From NCBI GenBank assembly GCA_000436255.1, contig HF990791.1:1-5104 (forward strand): a stretch of 5,104 bases of DNA. The letters run 5' to 3'. The notes beneath the pieces were generated by a model. It was not told the DNA's origin. It made no database searches and saw only the letters and a list, made by a program, of their open reading frames with translations. Below are positions 1 to 5,104 of the stretch, one piece after another; the first letter of the stretch is position 1, and each line of letters starts with the position of its first letter. The stretch comes from Clostridium sp. CAG:1193 (lineage in GTDB: Bacteria > Bacillota_I > Bacilli_A > RF39 > UBA660). A program made the translations under genes and the position numbers.

Positions 1-18
1 TATTATTATTACAAAATT

Positions 19-47
19 ATTATATCACTTACCTACTTTTCTATCAA
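19..47 (-). promoter_or_regulatory. Near-consensus sigma-A-type promoter leading out of the left edge
   Basis: Read on the minus strand, the -35 box TTGATA (42-47) is separated by exactly 17 bp from the -10 box TATAAT (19-24). A TG dinucleotide one base upstream of the -10 makes it an extended -10 (TGATATAAT). The -35 matches the TTGACA consensus at five of six positions. Transcription would start near position 12 and run out of the window, so the gene it serves is not visible. It lies just downstream of the terminator that closes the phosphorylase-like gene, as expected for a new transcription unit in the same direction. This is the best-formed promoter in the window. Confidence 0.65.
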
Positions 48-80
48 GTTTGTTTTTATTAATAGACCAATATAATCATA

Positions 81-117
81 ATAAAAACTAAGACATTATT
101 TTTAAAGCCTTAGTTTT
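81..117 (-). terminator. Intrinsic terminator of the nucleoside phosphorylase-like gene
   Basis: Positions 84-92 and 109-117 are perfect 9-bp inverted repeats (AAAACTAAG / CTTAGTTTT). On the minus strand the stem can extend inwards by a G-U and a C-G pair, leaving a 12-nt A/T-rich loop. The 3' arm runs into TTTTTATTAT. It starts 9 bp after the stop codon of the upstream gene, a normal place for a Rho-independent terminator. The outer stem is A/T-rich, so its strength is uncertain. Confidence 0.75.
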
Positions 118-125
118 AAAATATA

Positions 126-908
126 CTATTTTCTCATTTTTACTTCATTAATTTTATTAGCCATTTCAATTGCTAATAATCCAATTTTTTCTTTTTCTTC
201 TAATAAATCATCATTACCAAGCGAACGAGCATCCCACTTACTTCCATCTAAATTATCTGCTGCATAGAAAAATTGAAAAATTTCTTTATTTCTAAATTTA
301 GCTAAAGCCCCTAATGCAGAACATTCCATATCAACACAAATACATCCGTTCTCTTTTCTTTTTATAACCTTATTTTTAGTTTCTCTATAAGGTGCATCTG
401 TTGTCCAAACCTTACCTTCAACAAAACTATAATTATGTTCTTTAAGTAAATCTTTAAATATATCTTTATATTTTTCATTAACTAAAACCTCATCAGAAAG
501 TTTCATATAATGGTAACTTGTTCCCTCATCTCTTACTGCACAATTAGGAATTATTATTGCTAAAGAATCTATATTTCTATCTAAAACACCACATGTACCA
601 AATGTAACTATAGTTTCAACACCCATTACAAATACTTCCTCATATTGTACAACACAAGCAGATGCACCAACATTAGACATAAATAAAACATATTCGTAAT
701 TATTGTACGTAATTTTGTATACTGGTATTTTCCCATTAGCATTACTTAAATAAGTTATTTGTTTTCCATTAAATAAATTTACAAGTTTTTCAATAATTTT
801 ATATGAAAAACAACTTATTCCTATTTTTGGAAAATCAGGGATTATATTTTCCACTTCATACGGATCAAAAGTTGACGTTTTTATTTCATCAAAATCATTT
901 AGTATCAT
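126..908 (-). CDS. PNP/UDP-family nucleoside phosphorylase-like protein (uridine phosphorylase-like)
   Basis: This complete 260-residue protein belongs to the PNP/UDP phosphorylase fold family, which splits nucleosides at the N-glycosidic bond with phosphate (or with water in the nucleosidase branch); it is expected to be cytosolic. Visible family signatures are the glycine-rich loop FGTCGVL (103-109), VRDEGTSYHY (125-134), WTTDAPYRET (168-177) and VDMECSAL (192-199), where E195 would contact the ribose. The second and fourth resemble uridine phosphorylase-type enzymes more than hexameric PNP. The GDPxR motif near the N-terminus is absent, the matching region reading PKIGISCFS (27-35), and the Arg expected two residues before the glycine loop is Thr102. 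Both normally bind phosphate, so substrate and even reaction type are uncertain. The ATG start is supported by AAGGAG (917-922) 8 nt upstream; the stop is TAG. The gene stands alone between two terminators. Fold and family are secure; the substrate (uridine, a purine nucleoside or other) is not. Confidence 0.88.
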   Translation of the reverse strand: MILNDFDEIKTSTFDPYEVENIIPDFPKIGISCFSYKIIEKLVNLFNGKQITYLSNANGKIPVYKITYNNYEYVLFMSNVGASACVVQYEEVFVMGVETIVTFGTCGVLDRNIDSLAIIIPNCAVRDEGTSYHYMKLSDEVLVNEKYKDIFKDLLKEHNYSFVEGKVWTTDAPYRETKNKVIKRKENGCICVDMECSALGALAKFRNKEIFQFFYAADNLDGSKWDARSLGNDDLLEEKEKIGLLAIEMANKINEVKMRK

Positions 909-928
909 AATTTCATCTCCTTTAGTAA

Positions 929-937
929 ATTATAACA
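929..937 (-). promoter_or_regulatory. Candidate extended -10 promoter of the phosphorylase-like gene
   Basis: On the minus strand TGTTATAAT (929-937) is a perfect extended -10 element. It directly follows the T-run of the ppdK terminator. No good -35 lies 16-18 bp upstream; the bases there fall in the terminator loop. A start about 7 nt downstream would give a leader of only some 14 nt, with the Shine-Dalgarno sequence almost at its 5' end, which is tight. An alternative -10 box, TATAAT at 981-986, also lacks a -35 and would start transcripts at about 974, so that they pass through the terminator hairpin. Read-through from ppdK is the third possibility. Confidence 0.35.
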
Positions 938-974
938 AAAAAACTGAGATTTACGACATAAAAGTCATCTCAGT
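937..974 (-). terminator. Intrinsic terminator of ppdK
   Basis: Positions 967-974 and 943-950 form a perfect 8-bp stem on the minus strand (ACTGAGAT / ATCTCAGT). Inside the 16-nt loop a further GAC/GTC pairing is possible, leaving GTAA as a bulge. The 3' arm is followed by an uninterrupted T-run (complement of the A's at 937-943). It lies about 62 nt after the ppdK stop. There is no T-run on the plus strand, so it acts in one direction and fits termination of ppdK transcripts. Confidence 0.75.
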
Positions 975-1036
975 CTTAAAATTATATAAACATCAAATAA
1001 GTGCTTTTTAATAACTATATTTTATAAATTTAACTA

Positions 1037-3667
1037 TTAATCTCTTGGATTTCTAATTTGTGCTTGTGCTGCTGCTAGTCTTGCAAGTGGTACTCTAAAT
1101 GGTGAACATGATACATAATCAAGTCCTACTCTATGGCAGAAATCTACTGATGATGCTTCCCCACCATGTTCTCCACATATACCTAAATGTATATCTGGTC
1201 TAGTACTCTTGCCTAATTTTACAGCCATTTCTATAAGTTTACCTACACCAACTTGATCTATTTTTGCAAATGGATCTTGTTCAAATATTTGTTTATCATA
1301 GTAATCTTTTAAGAACTTAGCTGCATCATCACGACTAAATCCATAAGTCATTTGTGTTAAATCATTTGTACCAAAGCTGAAGAATTCTGCTTGTTCTGCT
1401 ATTTTATCTGCAGTAAGTGCTGCCCTTGGTATTTCAATCATAGTACCAACATGATATTTTAATTCCACACCACTTTCTTTAATAATTTCATCTGCTACTT
1501 TGCATACTATATCTTTAACATATTTTAATTCTTTTTCTTCTCCAACAAGTGGAATCATTATTTCTGGTTCAACGTTAAATCCTTCTTTATTAACATTTAT
1601 TGCTGCTTCTATTACTGCTCTTGTTTGCATTTCAGCTATTTCTGGATAAGTAACTGCTAATCTACATCCTCTATGTCCCATCATTGGATTAAATTCTTTT
1701 AATGATATTACTCTATTTTTTAAAGTTTCAAAACTTACACCTAAACTTTCTGCAAGTGGTTTAATTTCTTCATCTGTATGAGGTAAGAATTCATGTAGAG
1801 GTGGATCTAAATAACGTATTGTTACAGAGTATGGAGACATTGCTTTAAATAATGCTTCAAAATCTCCTCTTTGATATGGAAGTATTTTTTCTAGTGCTTC
1901 TTTTCTTTGTTCAAGTGTTTCTGCTGCTATCATTCTTCTAAAGTTAAATATTCTATCTTCTTCAAAGAACATATGCTCTGTTCTACAAAGTCCAATTCCT
2001 TCTGCACCAAACTTTTTAGCTTGAATAGCATCTCTTGGAGTATCTGCATTAGTTCTTACACCAAGTTTTCTAGTTTCATCTGCCCAATTCATAAATGTTT
2101 CAAAATCTCCACTAATTTCAGGCGCTACTGTTTTAATTTCTTCACCATATACATTTCCAGTAGATCCATCTAAACTCATGTAATCTCCTTCATGATATAC
2201 TTTGCCATCTTTTGTAGTTATAGTTTTAGCCTCTTCATCTATTTTAAGTTCACCACAACCACATACACAGCATCTACCCATACCCCTTGCTACTACAGCA
2301 GCATGACTAGTCATTCCACCACGTATAGTTAATATACCATTAGCAAGGTTCATTCCTTCTATATCTTCTGGACTTGTTTCAAGTCTAACTAATAATACAT
2401 CTTTTACTTTATCTTCATGTGCTTTTTTTACATCTTCTGCACTAAAATATATTTTACCAGTAGCAGCTCCAGGTGATGCAGCTAATCCAGTTGCAATAAC
2501 TTTACCACTCTTTAATGATTCTATATCAAATGTCGGATGAAGTAATTGATCTAATTGTTTAGGTTCAACTCTAAGTAGTGCTTCTTCTTTTGTAATCATT
2601 CCTTCATTTACCATATCAACTGCTATTTTAAGTGCTGCTTGAGCTGTTCTTTTACCATTTCTTGTTTGAAGCATAAATAATTTTCCATTTTCAATAGTAA
2701 ATTCCATATCTTGCATATCACTATAATGTTCTTCTAGTAAATTTGCAATTCTCACAAATTCTTTATAAACTTCTGGCATATCACTTTCTAGTTTAGAGAT
2801 TGGTTCAGGTGTTCTTATACCTGCAACTACATCCTCACCTTGTGCATTTATTAAATATTCACCATATAATTTCTTTTCACCAGTTGATGGATTACGCGTA
2901 AATGCAACACCAGTACCACAATCATTACCTTTATTTCCATATACCATTTCTTGAACATTTACAGCTGTTCCCCATGATGATGGAATATCATTTAATCTTC
3001 TATATACTATAGCTCTTTCATTCATCCATGATCTAAATACTGCTTTAATTGCTTCTAATAATTGTACTTTTGGATCTTGTGGAAATTCTTCACCTGCTAA
3101 TTCTTTATAATTAGCTTTAAATTTTTCTGTAACTTCCTCCATATCATCTGCAGTAAGCTCAAGATCATTTTTGCATCCTTTTTCTTCTTTTATTTTATCA
3201 AAATATCTTTCAAATGATGATTTTGGATAACCTTTAACTACATCTGCAAACATTTGAATAAATCTTCTATAAGAATCATATGCAAATCTCTTATTGTTTG
3301 TTGCTTCTGCAAAGTTTTTAGTTACTTCATCATTTAGTCCAAGATTAAGTACTGTATCCATCATACCAGGCATACTTGCTCTTGCACCACTTCTTACTGA
3401 TACTAATAGTGGATTAGTTTTATCTCCCATCTTTTTACCAGTTATTTTCTCAAGTTCATCTAGTTTTTCTAGTATTTCATTTTCTATTTCACTAGATATT
3501 GTTTTACCATCATCATAATACTTAGTACAAGCTTCTGTAGTAATAGTAAAACCTCTTGGAACAGGCATACCAATATTAGTCATTTCTGCTAAATTAGCAC
3601 CTTTTCCACCTAATAAATTTTTCATTTCTTTTTTGCCTTCATTAAAGGCATAAACATATTTTGCCAT
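1037..3667 (-). CDS. ppdK: Pyruvate, phosphate dikinase (PPDK)
   Basis: This complete 876-residue enzyme catalyses the reversible reaction PEP + AMP + PPi = pyruvate + ATP + Pi in the cytosol, often used by anaerobes for PPi-linked glycolysis or PEP formation. The N-terminal nucleotide-binding domain (about 1-340) shows LLGGKGANLAEM (18-29), SVRSGARASMPGMMDT (90-105) and MEFTIE...LQTRNGKR (321-340). The central phosphohistidine domain carries GGMTSHAAVVARGMG (450-464) with catalytic His455 and the regulatory-type Thr453. The C-terminal PEP/pyruvate barrel has R562, R618, E745, N768 and the catalytic Cys831 in GICGEHGG (829-836). Length and numbering match the Clostridium symbiosum enzyme as I know it, and I see no truncation or missing residue. 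AAAGGA 10 nt before the ATG supports the start, which gives the expected MAKYVY N-terminus. The gene has its own promoter and terminator, so it appears monocistronic. No gene for the PPDK regulatory kinase/phosphatase is in the window. Codon use looks slightly richer in G/C than in the flanking genes, consistent with good expression. Confidence 0.98.
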   Translation of the reverse strand: MAKYVYAFNEGKKEMKNLLGGKGANLAEMTNIGMPVPRGFTITTEACTKYYDDGKTISSEIENEILEKLDELEKITGKKMGDKTNPLLVSVRSGARASMPGMMDTVLNLGLNDEVTKNFAEATNNKRFAYDSYRRFIQMFADVVKGYPKSSFERYFDKIKEEKGCKNDLELTADDMEEVTEKFKANYKELAGEEFPQDPKVQLLEAIKAVFRSWMNERAIVYRRLNDIPSSWGTAVNVQEMVYGNKGNDCGTGVAFTRNPSTGEKKLYGEYLINAQGEDVVAGIRTPEPISKLESDMPEVYKEFVRIANLLEEHYSDMQDMEFTIENGKLFMLQTRNGKRTAQAALKIAVDMVNEGMITKEEALLRVEPKQLDQLLHPTFDIESLKSGKVIATGLAASPGAATGKIYFSAEDVKKAHEDKVKDVLLVRLETSPEDIEGMNLANGILTIRGGMTSHAAVVARGMGRCCVCGCGELKIDEEAKTITTKDGKVYHEGDYMSLDGSTGNVYGEEIKTVAPEISGDFETFMNWADETRKLGVRTNADTPRDAIQAKKFGAEGIGLCRTEHMFFEEDRIFNFRRMIAAETLEQRKEALEKILPYQRGDFEALFKAMSPYSVTIRYLDPPLHEFLPHTDEEIKPLAESLGVSFETLKNRVISLKEFNPMMGHRGCRLAVTYPEIAEMQTRAVIEAAINVNKEGFNVEPEIMIPLVGEEKELKYVKDIVCKVADEIIKESGVELKYHVGTMIEIPRAALTADKIAEQAEFFSFGTNDLTQMTYGFSRDDAAKFLKDYYDKQIFEQDPFAKIDQVGVGKLIEMAVKLGKSTRPDIHLGICGEHGGEASSVDFCHRVGLDYVSCSPFRVPLARLAAAQAQIRNPRD

Positions 3668-3672
3668 TAAAC

Positions 3673-3683
3673 CATTTTCCTTT
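3673..3683 (-). promoter_or_regulatory. ppdK ribosome-binding site with overlapping two-codon ORF
   Basis: On the minus strand AAAGGAA (3677-3683) precedes two ATGs. The nearer one (3673-3675) reads ATG GTT TAA, and its stop overlaps the real start as TAATG. Aligned with the anti-Shine-Dalgarno sequence, the ppdK ATG at 3665-3667 has a normal spacing of about 8 nt, while the first ATG has essentially none. The second ATG is therefore the start of ppdK, in agreement with the conserved N-terminus. Confidence 0.6.
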
Positions 3684-3696
3684 CCAATACCATTTT

Positions 3697-3725
3697 ATTG
3701 TAACAAAAAATGAGTATACTCACAA
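3697..3725 (-). promoter_or_regulatory. Promoter of ppdK, overlapping the xerC terminator
   Basis: On the minus strand the -35 box TTGTGA (3720-3725) and the -10 box TACAAT (3697-3702) are 17 bp apart. A TG one base upstream of the -10 gives an extended -10 (TGTTACAAT). Transcription would start near 3690, leaving a leader of about 22 nt that contains the Shine-Dalgarno sequence. The -35 lies in the loop and 3' arm of the xerC terminator, and the 12-bp palindrome at 3711-3722 occupies most of the spacer. A protein bound there could block RNA polymerase, but no regulator is encoded nearby. Confidence 0.6.
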
Positions 3726-3739
3726 TATGAGTTTACTCA
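3705..3739 (-). terminator. Intrinsic terminator of xerC with self-palindromic arms
   Basis: On the minus strand TGAGTAAACTCA (3728-3739) pairs with TGAGTATACTCA (3711-3722) at 11 of 12 positions around a 5-nt loop (TATTG). Six T's follow (complement of 3705-3710). It lies about 20 nt after the xerC stop, so it is a convincing Rho-independent terminator. Each arm is also a dyad in its own right: the 3711-3722 arm is a perfect 12-bp palindrome, and the other is perfect except for its central pair. At the DNA level this makes two tandem operator-like sites 17 bp apart. Confidence 0.85.
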
Positions 3740-3758
3740 ATTTTACATACATTTTTTC

Positions 3759-4652
3759 TTATTTTTTTGCTCTTGGATGACAAGATAAATATACACCTCT
3801 TAATTTCTCATTACTAACGTGTGTGTATATACCTGTTGTATCTAATGAAGAGTGCCCTAAAAGTTCTTTTACTACTAATATATCACAACCTTCATTTAAT
3901 AAATGAGTTGCAAAAGTATGTCTTAAAACGTGTGGGCTTATTTTCTTTTTTAATGCTGCCTCATCAATTACTTTATCAATTACATTTTCTATACTTCTTA
4001 CACTTATTTTAGTGTTTTTATAAGCACCTAATATCAAGTATTCATTTTCTTTATTATTAAGTAATACACATCTTGCTTCATTTATATAACTCATCATTAT
4101 ATCATTACACATATCACCAAAATATACTATTCTTTCTTTAGAACCCTTACCTATTATATTAATACTTCTATTATCAAAGTTTATATCTTTTAATTTTATA
4201 TTACATAACTCACTTACTCTTATCCCTGTATCATACAATAATTCTAAAATTAATCTATTTCTCATGCCAAGTGGCGAGGTTATATCTGGTACTTTAAATA
4301 TTTCATCTATATCCTCATATGATAAATATTTAGGAAGTTTTTTTTCTTTTTTAGGTAAGCTTACATATTTAAATACATTTTTATCAACTAAATGATTACT
4401 ATATAAATAACTATAAAAACTTCTTAATGAACTAATTTTTCTTGATATAGTTGTACCCTTATAATTAGTATCATATAGCTTTGATAAATAAGGTTTAATC
4501 TCTTTATATGTTACCTTATATTTATCTATTTTATTATCTTTACACCACAATATAAAATCTTCTATATCAAGTACATAATTTTTAATCGTATACTCACTAT
4601 AATTTCTTTCTACTTTTAAATACTCACTAAATTTAAATAAATCTTTATTCAT
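3759..4652 (-). CDS. xerC: XerC/XerD-family site-specific tyrosine recombinase
   Basis: This complete 297-residue tyrosine recombinase is of Xer type, the cytosolic enzyme class that resolves chromosome dimers at dif during division. The N-terminal core-binding domain (about 1-90) contains YLKVERNYSEYTIKNY. The catalytic domain (about 107-285) carries the full active site: Arg145 (TGIRVSEL), Lys169 (IGKGSKER), His241 and Arg244 (HVLRHTFATH), His267 (LLGHSSL) and nucleophile Tyr276 (IYTHV). Spacings between these residues match E. coli XerD (24 from Arg to Lys, 9 from His to Tyr). Length is typical of Xer rather than the longer phage integrases, which usually carry an extra N-terminal arm-binding domain. 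The terminal YLSCHPRA favours XerC over XerD, but the assignment is not firm and a single-recombinase system is possible. The usual Gln before IYTHV is Gly274. The ATG start fits the family N-terminus but has no Shine-Dalgarno sequence; the reading frame is open upstream without another ATG. It follows the unknown gene by 26 bp and is probably co-transcribed with it. Confidence 0.93.
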   Translation of the reverse strand: MNKDLFKFSEYLKVERNYSEYTIKNYVLDIEDFILWCKDNKIDKYKVTYKEIKPYLSKLYDTNYKGTTISRKISSLRSFYSYLYSNHLVDKNVFKYVSLPKKEKKLPKYLSYEDIDEIFKVPDITSPLGMRNRLILELLYDTGIRVSELCNIKLKDINFDNRSINIIGKGSKERIVYFGDMCNDIMMSYINEARCVLLNNKENEYLILGAYKNTKISVRSIENVIDKVIDEAALKKKISPHVLRHTFATHLLNEGCDILVVKELLGHSSLDTTGIYTHVSNEKLRGVYLSCHPRAKK

Positions 4653-4663
4653 AATTATTAATA

Positions 4664-4685
4664 AAGATAAGGTTACCCTTATCTT
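4664..4685 (-). other. Hairpin with GTAA tetraloop spanning the stop of the upstream gene and the xerC leader
   Basis: Positions 4677-4685 and 4664-4672 form a perfect 9-bp stem on the minus strand (AAGATAAGG / CCTTATCTT) closing a GTAA loop, which has the GNRA tetraloop form. The TAA stop of the upstream gene lies in the 5' arm. What follows is TATTAATAATT, not a proper T-run, so I do not call it a terminator. The only purine-rich Shine-Dalgarno-like bases before xerC (AAGGG) are 23 nt from the ATG and mostly in the stem. It may stabilise the message, tune expression of xerC, or be a weak attenuator. Confidence 0.45.
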
Positions 4686-5104
4686 ATTTTTTTATTACCA
4701 TCAAATGGAGATAAATCTTCATAATGAGTAAAATCTTCTATATCAAGTAATTCTCTTTCGTGTTCTTTTAAGTATTCTAAAGTATCTTCTTTTAAGTCAC
4801 CATCTAAATTAACAGGTATACTTTCTCTTTCACTTCTTTCTGGTCTTATAGGATTATGTTCCTTATCATATTTTTTCATTATGAAATACATACTCCTTCT
4901 TCCTTTATATGTACTTGAAACTTTATCAAGAATTTCTTGTAATGGATCAAAGTAAGGTTCACCAGCATTTAAAAGACCTCTTGTTTCACTAACTAAATCT
5001 TTAAAATTAGGAATAGATTTATATATATTTAATACAGAGTTTAAAAACTCTTTATTAAATACTCTTAATTCAAAGTCTGCTAGTACTGCATCATCATTCA
5101 ATAC
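4679..5104 (-). CDS. Unrecognised acidic protein, C-terminal part (5' end outside the window)
   Basis: The reading frame is open to the right edge (5104) and ends at a TAA at 4679-4681, giving at least 141 residues. A TTG at 5099-5101 could be read as a start, but it has no visible upstream signal and the frame continues through it. I therefore treat the gene as cut by the window and that TTG as an internal Leu codon. I do not recognise the family. Counting from that TTG, the visible part has a probably helical first half (FNKEFLNSVLNIYKSI, 15-30), a basic aromatic stretch (STYKGRRSMYFIMKKYDK, 63-80), a Pro/Arg/Glu segment (NPIRPERSERE, 83-93) and a strongly acidic tail with KEHERELLDIEDF (112-124). 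There is no membrane segment, and no signal peptide can be judged. It precedes xerC by 26 bp on the same strand and probably shares its transcript, but this does not reveal its function. Confidence 0.7.
   Translation of the reverse strand, partial: VLNDDAVLADFELRVFNKEFLNSVLNIYKSIPNFKDLVSETRGLLNAGEPYFDPLQEILDKVSSTYKGRRSMYFIMKKYDKEHNPIRPERSERESIPVNLDGDLKEDTLEYLKEHERELLDIEDFTHYEDLSPFDGNKKIR

Noticed and set aside
50..76. Plus-strand TTGTTT ... TATAAT as a promoter
   Set aside because: The spacing is only 15 bp and no plus-strand gene follows. It would run antisense into the phosphorylase-like gene, and such boxes are common by chance in A/T-rich DNA.
1907..2173. Plus-strand open frame inside ppdK
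   Set aside because: It is antisense to a fully conserved ppdK coding region, and its Cys/Ser/Phe-rich translation looks like the shadow of A/T-rich coding sequence.
3294..3518. Plus-strand open frame inside the 5' part of ppdK
   Set aside because: It is antisense to the conserved nucleotide-binding domain. The Ser-rich translation mirrors Glu/Asp-rich codons on the other strand.
3711..3739. A 29-bp two-arm element next to xerC that could be a dif recombination site
   Set aside because: Length and arm arrangement are superficially right, but the arms do not resemble the TTATGTTAA-like XerD half-site. Pairing plus a T-run directly after a stop codon explains it as a terminator.
3821..4012. 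Plus-strand open frame inside xerC
   Set aside because: It lies opposite the conserved catalytic domain. The Leu-rich translation is a by-product of the real gene on the other strand.
4586..4628. Further copies of the TACTCA/TGAGTA core near the start of xerC
   Set aside because: They are Ser-Glu-Tyr codons (AGT GAG TAT) in the xerC N-terminus (SEYLK and SEYTI) and do not form dyads, so they are coding coincidences.
3759..4652. The tyrosine recombinase as integrase of a mobile element
   Set aside because: Its length, active-site spacing and HPRA-type C-terminus are those of housekeeping Xer proteins. There is no tRNA, attachment repeat, excisionase or phage gene around it.
5099..5101. TTG as the true start of the gene at the right edge
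   Set aside because: The frame stays open to the window end and too few bases remain to show a Shine-Dalgarno sequence, so the gene is better described as truncated by the window.

Overview
The window reads as ordinary chromosome from a low-GC, anaerobic Firmicutes-type bacterium (Clostridia- or gut Bacilli/Mollicutes-like). Third codon positions are strongly A/T, ribosome-binding sites are of the AAGGAG type, and the pyruvate phosphate dikinase matches the clostridial enzyme almost residue for residue. All four genes lie on the minus strand, so transcription runs from right to left. All six Trp codons I checked are TGG. The three complete genes and the partial one end in TAA or TAG, so the window fits the standard code, although no TGA stop is used.

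Layout in the direction of transcription: (1) 5104-4679, the 3' part of an unrecognised acidic protein gene whose start lies outside the window. (2) 4652-3759, a complete XerC/XerD-type tyrosine recombinase, 26 bp after the previous stop, with no Shine-Dalgarno sequence and a GTAA-loop hairpin in the gap. (3) 3739-3705, a strong intrinsic terminator that physically overlaps the promoter of the next gene. (4) 3667-1037, ppdK, pyruvate phosphate dikinase, with all key residues present. (5) 974-937, a second terminator whose T-run leads straight into a possible extended -10 element. (6) 908-126, a PNP/UDP-family nucleoside phosphorylase-like protein. (7) 117-81, a third terminator. (8) 47-19, a near-consensus promoter firing out of the left edge towards a gene not in the window.

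Functionally these look like separate housekeeping units. The unknown gene and xerC probably form one transcript. PPDK interconverts PEP and pyruvate in PPi-linked energy metabolism. The phosphorylase-like protein probably works in nucleoside salvage, but it seems to lack the usual phosphate-binding arginines. There is no sign of a mobile element, CRISPR array, RNA gene or defence system. The points most worth a second look are the terminator-promoter overlaps, the palindromic arms of the xerC terminator, the missing phosphate-binding motifs of the phosphorylase-like protein, and the unusual translation start of xerC.
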